Below, piece by piece: positions 24,041 through 34,911 of a DNA stretch of 64,000 nucleotides; within the stretch, counting starts at the first letter, position 1, and each line of letters begins with the position of its first letter. Made by a program: the position numbers and the translations under genes. The DNA is from Plazaster borealis (taxonomy: Eukaryota > Echinodermata > Asteroidea > Forcipulatida > Labidiasteridae): NCBI GenBank assembly GCA_021014325.1, contig CM037475.1, positions 2,511,001 through 2,575,000 on the forward strand, given 5' to 3'. The notes below the pieces were generated by a model. It saw only the letters and a program-made list of their open reading frames with translations. It had not been told where the DNA came from and did not search any database.

Positions 24041-24561
24041 TTCCAACTTCATCTGGTCTCCTTCACATCAGAGGGCTTTCGAGAAAGTCAAAGACCTCAT
24101 CTGTGCTGAGACGATCCTCACTTACTTTGACCCCTCCAAAAAGACGACCATCCAAGTAGATGCATCTATGAAAGGCCTGGGTGCAGCTCTAACCCAAGAC
24201 GGCAAACCGGTCGCCTTTGCTTCAAAATCCCTCAGTCCGGCAGAACAACGGTATGCCAACATAGAACGTGAACTCCTTGCAGTTGTCTTTGGATGTGAAC
24301 GTTTTCACACATACATATATGGCGATCATTTCACTGTAGAAAGTGACCACAAGCCCCTGGAGATGATTCAGCGCAAATCACTAAAAGCCGCTCCTCCGAG
24401 ACTGCAGCGAATGCTTCTCCGTCTCCAACCCTACGATGTCACAGTAACCTACAGACCAGGGAAAGAAATGCTCCTGCCTGATGGCTTATCTCGTCTCCCT
24501 GTACCAAATGCCAATCACATAGACCTTGACCTGCATGTGATCTTTGTCCAGTTCACACAAC
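24041..24561 (+). pseudogene. pol: Retrotransposon pol: RNase H domain
   Basis: Continuation of the LTR element after the LINE: FIWSPSHQRAFEKVK (RT connection), then RNase H with VDASMKGLGAALTQ (Asp), AFASKSLSPAEQRYANIERELLA-type core (Glu) and ESDHKPL (Asp). This order, RT-RNase H-integrase, is that of Ty3/gypsy elements. The domain itself looks intact. Its 3' end is fused near 24560 to mid-integrase sequence in another frame. Confidence 0.8.
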
Positions 24562-25401
24562 CACGCATCCGCTCTCTCCAACATGTTCCAGACAGCACAA
24601 CCACGAGAAACTCTTCTTCAACACACTGTCCCCACTCGCCCATGGCAAGTTGTCGGTACTGACCTGTTCTTCTTCGAAGGTGATAACTTCCTCATTGTGG
24701 CTGACTACTACTCGAAGTTTCCATTCATCCGGAAGCTACCAGTGCCATGCACAAGCCTAGCAGTTGTAAACGCCACCAAACAAATCTTCGCCGAACAAGG
24801 TATCCCTGAGAGACTTGTCAGTGACAATGCCAGACACTACGACTCAAAACAGTACAAAGATTTCTCCGTCTCATGGTGTTTTGACCATATCACTTCTTCA
24901 CCCCACTACCCCAGACCCAATGGATTCATCGAGCGCACAATTCAAACCGTCAAGAAAACCATACGAAAGGCTCGATCCAGTGACAGTGATGTAAATATGG
25001 CACTCCTCTGTCTTCGAACGACCCCTGTTGACCATACTATTCCCAGCCCTGCTCAACTCCTCTACAACAGGAAAATCAAAGGCAATTTACCTGCGAAAAT
25101 CCGCAACTCCCTCACAGCTCGTGACAGGATCCAAGAGCGTTTGTATGAGCGTCAGAGTACCCAGAAACAATACCATGACAGACAAGCCAGAGATCTCCCT
25201 TCTCTACGATCAGGTCAAACCATCTCCATTCGTGACCCCAACAGTGGCCGTTGGACACCAGCCACTGTAGCAGAGAAATGTCATGAACCGAGGTCATACA
25301 TAGTCCGCACCCCCAATGGAAGTATTCTCCGTCGCAACCGCAGACACATTCGTGACTTCGAACCAGTCAAAAAGCGAGTGACCTTTGACATTGACCCTTA
25401 G
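24562..25401 (+). pseudogene. pol: Retrotransposon pol: integrase core, zinc-binding part missing
   Basis: The frame carries the DDE integrase core: VGTDLF (Asp), LVSDNARHYDS (Asp) and PRPNGFIERTIQTVK (Glu), then a basic C-terminal domain. The N-terminal HHCC zinc-binding region expected before VGTDLF is absent: RNase H sequence joins directly to QTAQPRET-like sequence, an internal deletion. The frame stops at 25399-25401, but a typical gypsy pol tail (TRSGRLVRKPEKL) lies in another frame near 25505-25550, so there is a further frameshift. Confidence 0.8.
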
Positions 25402-25990
25402 ACACCCTCACAGTCATCGCTCCGACCTCCAGTCACCACTCCCCACGAGTCAACACACCAACCCCACCACCTCTCCATCAACCAACGGTTCAACAACCGG
25501 TGTACAAAACTCGCTCTGGACGACTTGTGCGGAAACCTGAGAAACTTTTATTGTGAACATTGAACATTGAACATTGAACATTCCATCTTGATGATGCCAA
25601 CCATGATATACCCGAACTTTTACTAAAAATTGTTTTTCTTGGGAAAATTTGCTACTCACTTTCTTACAAAAGTTTTTTTTTGTTTAAAGAACCAAACCAG
25701 ACTCCTTTAACAACCAAAGTCCAAAATGCTTCAAACCTTTGAGTTCATTTCACAGAAAACTTTTCATTATATTTCTAAACCTTATGAGATAGACTGGAAA
25801 AAACCTCCAGTGTAATCCTAAAATAAAGGATCATTGACCAACCATTTTTCTACAGATGAATGCAGTTGATTCATTTTTATTTGATCAAAGAGCACAAAAA
25901 CCTGTGTTCCACATTATAATTTTGTTTGTATTTAAAATCTGTGATTTTACACTGTTCCTTGATTCAAAGCTTTTTTTTTTAAAAGGGGGA
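25402..25990 (+). other. 3' non-coding part and polypurine tract of the LTR element
   Basis: After the pol tail there is a four-fold TTGAACA repeat (about 25553-25580), then AT-rich sequence. AAAAGGGGGA at 25981-25990 directly precedes the 3' LTR, as expected of the polypurine tract that primes plus-strand synthesis. Confidence 0.7.
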
Positions 25991-26105
25991 TGTCACATAT
26001 CCACCCGCCAACAGAGGGCGGTGTTATTAATATGGCTGATTAAACAGTTGCAACAGCTCAGAAGTCTCCTCGTTCCTCAATCCTTATTTAGGCCACATGC
26101 CAACA
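25991..26105 (+). mobile_element. 3' LTR of the Ty3/gypsy-like retrotransposon
   Basis: 115 bp, TG...CA, one mismatch from the 5' LTR. The flanks (GCACAC before the 5' LTR, CAGTGT after this one) do not show a target duplication. The sequence following does not continue the duplicated sequence that precedes the 5' LTR. Confidence 0.9.
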
Positions 26106-27604
26106 CAGTGTATCTGTTTATTTGCATTTCTTTATATTACTTATTTGAATTCTCATTTAGCGAAATTGATTGCCTCTTTACGAAATTGAAAAAAAGAAAT
26201 CTGTAAAAATCTCCAGTCGAACCAGCTTTGCTAAATTGAATGATGGTTGAGCGTCACGAAAAAGAATGACGATATGCTAAATTGAACACAGTGCTAAAGG
26301 ATTTTGGATGCCTCAAAACGAAATTGAATCCCCGAGTTCTGAATTTGAAACGCAGTAAAAACTGGAGAGGCAAAATAGCTTTAATTCGAACGCACGAAAA
26401 TTAAATAGGAACTGGCTTTGACAAAGGGCTAAGAGCCACTACTGGCTGAAATAAATCATATCTTCCTTTGGAATTTGTTTCACTGGGTGTAAAGGCTCTT
26501 ACCTGATGGTTTAGACCATTTGAAAGGGATTGTGTTCACCCTCGTGATCGTAGCGAGAGAGTTGGAGGGTATGAGGTTGTGGGATCGATGACGTTCCCGA
26601 AACAACAAATCAACAAAATCAAGGGCTTAAACTTTAAAATTTCACAGCGATTATTTTTATTTACTTTTGTTTATTTTTTTATTTTTTTATTTGTTTTAAT
26701 TATTATTATTTTATTATTTTTTTTGGCGGGGGGAGGCACTTTAGAATGTGCCGATTTATTTAATGCTTCGTATACTTTTGCTATTCTTTCGGTTTTGGTA
26801 TGGAAAGAAAACAGAAAATAATTTCTGCCTGCAAATTGGCTTGACTCTCAACGAATTGTTAACGCCTCCAGGAAGCCCCGTCTTGTAGAGAAACAAGTTA
26901 AGGGTTTGAGGGAGGGATTGGGCGGGACTTGATTTGTTATAATTGATTTGTCCAACATGTCTCAGACGAGATTTAGTCTGTGTGGCGTGTCGTGGCTGAG
27001 CGGTTAAGAACATCGGACTCAAGCTCTGGTGATTCTCATCAGCAGAGTAGGGGTTCGAGTCCCGGTCGTGACACTTCGTGTCCTCAAGCAAGACACTTAA
27101 CCATTGTTGCTTCGTACGTGTAATGCACGCCAAAGAACCCAGTTACACTTATCGCTAAGAATGGGGGTCTGCCCCGCTGTTTCTGGCAGTGGCTGCTGAA
27201 TGCGCCGCAGCACATTGTAAACCCTTGAAAGGTGCTACATAAATTTGGTCTCATAATTTCATTTTGTTTTGTTTTAACCTGTCTTAGAATGTTTTTGTCT
27301 GTTCAAGCGCCTTGAGTACCTTATTGGTAGATACACGTGCGCTGTATAAGACTATAATTTTATTATCATTGTTATCACAGACATATTGCGAAACATACGT
27401 ACGTAGAATGACGCGTCAGAATGTCCATTGGTAATCAATGCAGGATAGTCCAGTCGTATCAACAAATGTTGGAGGAGAAATGTCATGAATTGACTGAAAC
27501 TCGTATAAACTGAAAAATAAGTAACTAATGTTAAGATATCCGCTTTTTTGCCGAGAGCGTTTGGATACTAAATATATTTCATTGAAATATTTGTCATCAT
27601 GAAG
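26106..27604. other. Intron-like sequence before the FReD exons
   Basis: No exon recognised. 26405-26665 is paralogous to 40925-41205 in the first intron of gene 2 (shared CTTTGACAAAGGCTAAGAGC-like text and GAAAGGGATTGTGTTCACCC). A SINE occupies 26988-27260. A further SINE-like tail with GCGCCTTGAG and a GTATAAGACTATA end lies at about 27300-27380. Confidence 0.5.
26988..27260 (+). mobile_element. tRNA-Leu-derived SINE, copy 1
   Basis: The head resembles tRNA-Leu: box A-like TGGCTGAGCGGTTAAG, CAA-anticodon-like ACTCAAG and box B GGTTCGAGTCC. Acceptor pairing is poor, so it is not a working tRNA. The body continues with CAAGACACTTAACC and ends GGTGCTACATAAA...GGTCTCAT. The same head and body recur at 47462-47772. 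Confidence 0.75.
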
Positions 27605-28109
27605 GTAGTTCAGCCTTAATCTTCAAGGATTGTTCAGAGGCTCTTACTAGGGGTGTGACAGAGAGTGGTGTGTACACGGTCAAACCGTTTGACTCCGGTG
27701 AGCCCTTCCAGGTGTACTGTGATATGGAGACAGACGGCGGAGGCTGGACGGTAAGTTCATCGTAGTTTATAACTACCAACAAAAATCACTAAATCAAACA
27801 AATTAAAAAGAAGAAGTTCATATTTCGGGCGTTTTTTCTATTGAAAAGGTATTCCAGCGACGCAAGGACGGCAGTGTAGATTTCTATTTGGACTTTGCCA
27901 ACTACAGCCGGGGCTTTGGGATACTCGAGAGAGAGTTTTGGCTTGGTAACGACAACTTGCATCGTATGACCACTCAGGGCGAGTACGAACTCCAGGTAGA
28001 TCTGTCAGATTTGAACGACAATACAACGTATGCCGTCATGACTCGTTCAGCATCGCCAATGTGAGTGACAACTACAGGCTGACGGTGGGGAATTATTCTG
28101 GAACGGCAG
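27605..28109 (+). pseudogene. Fibrinogen-related (FReD) gene remnant, first two domain exons
   Basis: Exon a (27605-27750, phase 1 to 0) encodes the FReD opening: [20 protein letters not shown] and [13 protein letters not shown]. Exon b (27849-28109) continues with [37 protein letters not shown] and [12 protein letters not shown]. Near 28036 one base appears to be missing: the frame stops at ATG TGA, while the next conserved FReD stretch ([18 protein letters not shown]) continues in another frame up to a good GTAAGA donor. With the extra base the exon would be 262 nt and end in phase 1. FReDs are secreted recognition lectins in invertebrates. Likely a pseudogene unless this is a sequencing error. 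Confidence 0.8.
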
Positions 28110-29407
28110 GTAAGAAGTTATAGGTGGAGATTGTTTAGCTATATACAAGAACCTTACCGGGTAACTGTGCCCATCGCTTCAACCGACCAGTTTACATTGC
28201 TTTACAAGCGTTTGGTTGTGGTAAGGTGCCACGAAACCCAACAAAGCATAAATAAAACATCACGCCTTTTGGGCGCTTTAAAGTTGCATGATTTTCTGTC
28301 TAAGATTCGCCTTTCATATTTTAAATATAGCAACATCATTTCATTTAGACATACCAATATCGGTGTAATGCCGACCCACGGAAGAACCAATACCCTTTAA
28401 GCTTAACAGCCATTGAGCCCATGTGGTTTAATGGAGTAAAACTTTATTACTGTATAGACTGTGAACATTTTACCTCACTCTTCCAAATATCTCCGGCTGC
28501 ATTTGATCCATTTGTTCTTAAAGATGGACTACAACGAAAACTCACACATTAAATTTACTATCGAACCTTGTTTATGTTGTGTTCAGGTGACAGTTTATTG
28601 TTGTGGTCATGTTTTTCTCTGAATAATTTTGTTGCAATTTGAACGAAAAAATTAGACCTCGATTCTTAGATTTTGAAATTTCCCGCCCTGTACTGGTTCC
28701 CAGCAAAGATCCATTAAAAACCACAATGAAACCCACGATATAGTACCAGCGGACTTGTAAACCAGCGAAAGGGATGACGTACTACCCATGAGCAACCGAG
28801 AGTAAACAAAAGACGCCATGTTATTGCGTGTGTATTATGTATGCGTTTTCATGCAGAGGCATGAAGTTTTTACGAAGCTTTTTTGATTTGATAATTATCC
28901 AATTCTGATTAACGGTTATCGTCATTTTCTCTCCTTGTCTCTTTTTCGTGCGTGAATGTGCGTTACACGATCCGACGGATATATCATGGAGGAAGAAAAT
29001 AGGGATATATAAACGTAAAATAAAATCACTCGAAGGCGCCGCGAAACGCTGACCGCATCACGCCATACAAAATACAACACATGATCACATCACACAGTAC
29101 ACAACGCACGCACACACGTGTGTAAACTCCGGCAATCGTGGACCCTCCTTTGTTCAACTCTTTGTGTTAGCAACCGTGGACCACATTTCCAGTAAAATTA
29201 AAAGATCGATATGGATCAAAAGTGCTTAAAAAATGTATATCGTTCTGTTTTTAGGAGTACGGAGGCCTGATTGTTCACCCCAAAACACCAAAGCTCAGAG
29301 TTTCCGGGGGCTTCGCCCTTGGACCACGTAACGCCGGCTCCTGGACACCACCCGTTACATTGTTTTGAGCCCCCCCCCCACCCCACCCAAGAAATAATCC
29401 TGGGCCA
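28110..29407. other. No gene seen
   Basis: Would be intron of the FReD gene. Short open frames (for example 28131-28400) have no domain and no splice context. A C-rich run lies at about 29369-29385. Confidence 0.4.
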
Positions 29408-29573
29408 GTTATTTAAGTGGCGGCCGTCACTTATTAAGTGGCGGCCGCCAGTTATTAAGTGGCGGCCGCCAGTTAATTAAGTGGCGGCCGACAGTTATTA
29501 AGTGGCGGCCGCCAGTTATTAAGTGGCGGCCGCCAGTTAATTAAGTGGCGGCCGCCAGTTATTAAGTGGCGGC
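29408..29573. repeat. GC-rich minisatellite with five GCGGCCGC sites
   Basis: Eight copies of a 21-22 bp unit built on TTAAGTGGCGGCCGCCAGTTA, in otherwise AT-rich DNA. The unit is itself partly palindromic (GGCGGCCGCC). Five units keep the 8 bp NotI recognition sequence. Confidence 0.85.
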
Positions 29574-30250
29574 AACCCGGTGAAAGAGAAACACTACCAC
29601 GTGAAAGAGAAACGCAACGTGGCACTAATGGGCTTCCGTAATTTACAATACCCAAGGAATTATTTGGATTGGCTTTTCGGGTTGCCGCTCGCGATATTTT
29701 TTCCCAGCTCAGTTGCGGCAGAACCAACAGGGGGCGGTGTTTGTTGAGGATGTCGTCATAGAAAAAACATGCATAATGCATGTTTAGCTTCTTGTCAAAG
29801 GCGCAAACGTAGTGTGGCTGCACTGATAGCGCTTTTATGCGTTGTGTGATTGTAACAAAAATGTAAAACATTTCCACGCGCACACAACACTCACTGTATG
29901 TGCCTGGTCCTCCATTGTCTGTGTGTATACTGTGGGTACGGTCGATCGGAGAGGGATTTATAGCATACAATAAGCCATTTTTGAGATGGCGGACACATTA
30001 CTATAACACTGTTTTCCCGCTCACTCAAAACTACTGAGATGAAAATTAGAAGTAAAGTTTAGTCCTTAATAAGGTGGATAACAAACCAATATAATAATAA
30101 GGCTCGCAGTAAACATCTCCTTAACAATCACCTGATTACTTTATCTTATTTACAGTAATATATATTCTTTATCCCCGATGCAAATTTAACATCTATTAAA
30201 TTGTCGCGGTCCCGCTGCTAAAATATAGGATTCGAACTGCCTCTAGCTAC

Positions 30251-30330
30251 CGGGCAATCTCGGTGGTCTAGTTGGTAAGACATCTGCTCTAGATTGGCAA
30301 AAGTCGTGGGTTCGAATCCCACCCGAGTAA
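30251..30330 (+). mobile_element. tRNA-like SINE head
   Basis: Box A-like TGGTCTAGTTGG and box B GGTTCGAATCC at tRNA spacing. The T arm GTGGG/CCCAC is perfect, but the anticodon stem and the first two acceptor pairs do not form, so it is a tRNA-derived repeat rather than a tRNA gene. A run of ten or more T follows at about 30340, then the SINE-like body ACAGGACTCGGGAAAGTACTG. Confidence 0.55.
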
Positions 30331-30452
30331 TATGCCTGTGTTTTTTTTTTCACAGGACTCGGGAAAGTACTGAGTATACAGTGCTTTACACACATCGGTG
30401 TACGGGTAAAACCAAATAACAATATACATGTACCTTGAAGCCTAAATGCCAA

Positions 30453-31324
30453 ACATTTACCCTTTTTTTAAAGACACTATCAATAAAAATCAACTTGTAA
30501 CGCAATGGATAAGACATTGTATAGAATTGGTGACGACGAATAACAAAAATAGAGTTAAAGAAATTAACTAGTAGTGAAGTGAATGCCAAGTTTATCGACT
30601 AGGCACCATAACTTATTAAAATTTAAGGAAGAAAAAAATTGGGATAAAAGAAACCACAACAAATTCAAATATTAAACTTGCCACTAAGAATGGTAATACT
30701 GTTTCAGGTTCAGCTGAAATATTAAAGGAAGAAGTAGATTTGTTGTTCTAATTTAAGGTTAATTAGAAGTTATTTTTGTTTTAACTGATTACTTGTTTTT
30801 ACTTCTGCTCGTGTATTCTTTGTTTTGTTATGTATTCTTTTATTTTATTTTATATATATCCACTGTCAGACGAGAATTGGTTTGGGCTTGTGCCAGATCC
30901 GGGTTTATAAGTTCTTATACGTACAAATTGGCAATAACAACCAACAAGGAAGTACGAACAGACAGTGCTGAAATGATCATTAATATTTTAGGTCAACTCG
31001 GAGAGTTCAACAAGGATAGCTATCACACTGTGGTTGTGATGTCTCTGCAATACACCCACCAGGACGATACAGCAATATAGTCCTTGAATGGCTACCAAAT
31101 GTTCTTTGGTTACCGTCTTCATTATCAAGACAACTTCATGATTGTTCATCGACAGTGGAGTAACCTACCCCACTATTTAAATTTATCATCTCACCACAGA
31201 CTGTAGCTGAAGGCTTCTGAGGCAGCCAAACTGATTAAAACATTCTAGAAAAACGATCCTTAAAACGAGTTAAACCCCACCCTTACCCCATCCCGTAGAC
31301 ACCACGTCACTGTATAGCAGGACT
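30453..31324. other. No gene seen
   Basis: AT-rich. A 95-codon open frame at 30793-31080 begins with a hydrophobic stretch but has no recognised domain, codon pattern or splice context, so I do not call it a gene. Confidence 0.35.
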
Positions 31325-31514
31325 AAAGCCCGGTTCATACTTCCTGCGAATGCGAATGCGATACGAATGTTGACGTCACAAATTCGCAACGAACAATTCG
31401 CAGGAGCTGACCTGTGGGCAACCCATTTGCAGCGAAAACAAAGCTGTGACGTCAAAGTGACGTCCAAATTCGCTTCGCATTCGTATTTGCATGAAGTATG
31501 AAAACCGGGTTTTA
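31325..31514. mobile_element. Short MITE with AAAGCCCGGTTCATACTTC ends
   Basis: 190 bp. The left end AAAGCCCGGTTCATACTTC pairs with the right end GAAGTATGAAAACCGGGTTTT, and pairing continues through CGAATGCG. TGACGTCA-type motifs lie inside. Confidence 0.65.
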
Positions 31515-31759
31515 TGCTTAGATTAAAAAAAAACCACTTCAAATAAGGTAACATTTAGCACTTTAAAACCAGAATGTGAAGTTTTTTCAAATTATGGAGC
31601 CACCGCACATCTTTATACGACCGCTCAGTGTATTTGGCGAGCATGAACCATTTACCACACGTTCCTGGCTATTGAGCTGCAGTTATACGCACAAACTTGA
31701 TGGTCGTCCAGGCTATAGCTGGACATGCCCAAATCATAATTGGCAAAGGCACAACTAAG

Positions 31760-32110
31760 GCGAAATAAAAACAAATCATGTTTAGCGTCCCCGCCCGCTT
31801 CCTTTTTAGAGGCCGCTTGCTTTTTTCCTTTCTTTTGCAACGAAACCCCCCCCCCCACCGATAAATTTCAATGATCTCATTATTTTGGTCTCATTTTCTG
31901 TTGCATTTTGCCCACAAGAAGCCAATAATGTCGGCCATAGTGGCGGCCATTTTGAAAAAAGCTGGCAACCATCTGGAAAAATAGCCCGGCCGGTTGTCTT
32001 TAAAATTGTGTCGGGCGGCCATTTTTGAAAAAAATAAAAATAAAAAAGGCCCTCCTTCTTCCTTTTTTTCAAAAAGGCAGGACGCTAAACATTGTTTTAT
32101 TTTATTTTGC
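31760..32110. mobile_element. MITE with ATGTTTAGCGTCC ends
   Basis: About 350 bp. The left end GCGAAATAAAAACAAATCAT, running into GTTTAGCGTCC, pairs with the right end GGACGCTAAAC, running into ATTGTTTTATTTTATTTTGC. Internal GGCGGCCATTTTGAAAAA repeats. Non-coding; open frames on either strand are incidental. Sequence from 32111 to 32694 shows nothing I recognise. Confidence 0.6.
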
Positions 32111-32694
32111 CTAATGCTGATTTCACAAAGTGCTGAACTGTTATATTTTAAACGAAAAAATACACTGGTTTCATTTTGTTTCTCATTTACCGATAAAGGT
32201 TTTTTGTTCTTACGTGTTTGTATGGTGTACCGGTTGTTTCACTGAGTGATAATGGATTATATTTGTCAAATTTTCCATTTAAGGTTTGAAGCATGTAAAG
32301 CGTCTCCAGTACAATGTTTAGATTTATGTTGAAAAGTTGTTATTTTCTTAATCTAAGAATGCATGTCTTTCTATTGTGTCAATAAACTTGCGCTCTTGGA
32401 CTTCAGGAACAGATAATGATCCAAGTATTTCGTATGATGTTGTCTGATATCTTGTGTGTGAAAAAGTTGAATTGGCAACACAGTGGTAAGACTTTTTTGT
32501 TTTAAAATTGATTGAAACTATCCAAAAGAATTATAAGTACCGGATTTAACCAGAACTGTCGCCGTTACAATTTCATGGTAATTCCAGTGAAAACAAAAAA
32601 GGTAAAACAGGGGTTTGGGATTTTTAAAATTAAAACAGTAATTTTTGATCAGTAACACGGTAAACTTGATTTTCTTATCCATGTTGACCATCGT

Positions 32695-33052
32695 TTAAAG
32701 GTATCGGACACGTTTGGTAATGACTCAAAACAAATATTAGCATAAAAACTTACTTGGTAACAAGCAACGGAGAGCTGTTGATAGTAAAAAACATTGTAGG
32801 AAACGACTTCCTCTGAAGTAACGTAGTTTTTGAGAAAGAGGTAATTTCTCACTAAAATAATAAAACTTCTTGCAAGAAGTTTTTATTCCTGTCTGAAAGC
32901 ACACAAATTTGTACAACAAGGGTGTTTTTTCTTTCATCATTTTCTTGCAACTTCGATGACCAATTGAGCCCAAATGTTCACAGGCTTGTTATTTTATGCA
33001 TTATGTTGGGATACACCAAGTGAGAACACTGGTCTTTGACAATTACCAAACC
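32695..33052. mobile_element. MITE family A, copy 6, right end truncated
   Basis: It begins TTAAAGGTATCGGACACG and carries the central palindrome near 32860. It stops at AATTACCAAAC without the final CGTGT...CCTTTAA. Confidence 0.7.
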
Positions 33053-33588
33053 AGGGACTTTCTTTCAAACGAAAATAAAAACTGTATTTTGACCCAATTC
33101 CAATAATTTTCTCATGGTAACTGTGTGTAGGCATCAAGTTCACCAACGAATGGTTGTCTATTTGCTTAAAATAGACTGCCTCATTGAAGTAGTCTATTGT
33201 ATTGAAAAACAAAAGTGTTCAAAGGTAATTTGTGCAGAAGGTTAGTCGGAGTGACGACCGGGCGTTCGGGGGACTCAAAGTCTGGTCGAACCAGCATGGT
33301 GATCCCCTTAGTTCCCTTGTGGTATTGGCTAGTCCTGGTCCCTCCTTGTTCTTTCCCACCCGGAATATTCACCCTACCTAATTTATTAGGGGAGAGACAT
33401 AATAATAATAATAATATTAATATAATCACTTGTGATTTTATTTAAAAAACGGCCGAAAATTTACAATGCAATTTGCAAGGAAACCCTTTTAATTTTATCA
33501 AAAAACAGGCAATGGACAATGGACAAAATTGCTGTGCTTCCCCCTTGTGATTTAATTTAAAAAACATACGAAAATTGACAAAACTGCC

Positions 33589-34911
33589 ATGCTAACTCCT
33601 TGTGATTTTATCCAAAAACGGTCGAAAATGGACAAAATTGCAAGGCTTACCTATTGTGAAAATCTTCTAACTACAATAAGGACAAAGCCGTTCCATACAA
33701 TAATTGGAACAGAAACAACCGTGGGAGGACAGTCTAACTCAACCCCATTCAGGGCAGCCCCACCCGTTGAGCAGTTCCCCTCATCTAGCGGCGTGGCTGC
33801 TTTGCGGAAACAGTTCACAGCGAAAGGTTTTTCGCAAGAAGTTGCGCAAGTCATGCTGGGCAGTTGTAGAGCATCGACTCACAAGCAATATCAATCAGCA
33901 TGGACAGCTTGGTGTAGCTGGTGTGATAGAAGGGGACGTTGTGATCCATTTTCAGCACCTATAACTGAAATTGTGGAGTTCTTGGTAACATGTGAGAAAG
34001 TCAAAGGTTTAAGTGACAGATCACTTGGGGTCTACGGTTACACCTATTCCTAACCCTAACCCTAACCCTAACCCTAACCCTATGTAAATCATGAGGGGGT
34101 TGTCGGAACATAGGGGTGTCGGAACATAGGGGTGTCGGAATATAGAGCAGTCCCCGGGGTCTACAGATCGGCTATTTCCCTGTATCACCAACCAATAGGG
34201 GGTAGACCGGTAGGGCAGTCAGCTGATGTTTGCAAATTGATGAAAGGGTTTTTTAATCGAAATCCACCGAGGCCAAAGTATGCTTTGACTTGGGAGGTGG
34301 ACCAAGTGGTGCAATACATCAGGAATCTCCCACCAAATGACAGTCTTTCAGGAATCTCCCACCGAATGACAGTCTTTCATTGAAGTTACTTAGTGAATAC
34401 TCTCAAGACTGTGTTACTTTTGGGATTAGTAACACTGGGAAGAGTGTCATCTTTGGTGCACATTGACATCAGGGATTCATGTGTATCTCAAAGTTGTTTG
34501 AGGTTCATTCCAACAAAATTACATAAACAAAACAGGCCAGGTACTAATATTAAGAGTGTGATCATAGAATCATATAAAGAGAAACAGATTTGCCCGGTTT
34601 ACGCCATCTCCAAATATTTGACACGAACTAGGGCATTACGAGGTGCTGAGACACAGTTGTTCATCAGCCACATGAAACCCCATAAGAAAGTGGTTTCTTC
34701 AACGGTTTGTCGTTGGATGGTTGAAATGCTTAGTGTAGCGGGCATAGATACAGATCGATTTAAGGCACATTCGACAAGGGGTGCAGCAGCATCGTGTTCT
34801 CACAAATTGGGTGTAGCCTTAAGGGATATCTTGGAAACTGCTGGTTGGGGTTCGGGTTCAACATTCAGTCAGTTTTACCACAAGCCTACTAGTAGGCCAG
34901 CCAAAGTGTGA
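33589..34911 (+). pseudogene. DIRS-type tyrosine recombinase, interrupted
   Basis: N-terminal SAM-like part: STHKQYQSAWTAWCSWC and SDRSLGVY (33589-34035), then RSAISLYHQPIGGRPVGQ and PPRPKYALTWEVDQV after an insertion. The catalytic part (34393-34911) has GRVSSL (Arg), HSTRGAA (His-x-x-Arg) and QFYHKP (Tyr). Damage: a 120 bp element at 34036-34155; a 29 bp tandem duplication at about 34320-34380 (GGAATCTCCCACC... twice) that shifts the frame; and a 3.3 kb insertion after FYHKP. The remaining about 30 codons (TSVVAKAVVHGVTSK, ending TAA) lie at 38180-38271. Such enzymes integrate circular DIRS cDNA. Confidence 0.8.
34036..34155. mobile_element. Small element with telomere-like repeats, copy 1
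   Basis: 120 bp inserted in the recombinase gene and flanked by GGGGTCTAC on both sides (34027-34035 and 34156-34164), an 8-9 bp target duplication. It starts GGTTACACC, contains about five CCCTAA units (34053-34081), then three GGGGTGTCGGAACATA-type units, and ends GAATATAGAGCAGTCCCC. The ends match the longer copy at 62689-63150. Confidence 0.8.

Noticed and set aside
26995..27072. tRNA-Leu gene
   Set aside because: Box A and B are present but the acceptor stem does not pair, and the downstream body is shared with another copy, so it is a SINE head.
34053..34081. Interstitial telomere from a chromosome fusion
   Set aside because: The tract lies inside a small insert with its own target duplication and ends shared with another copy.
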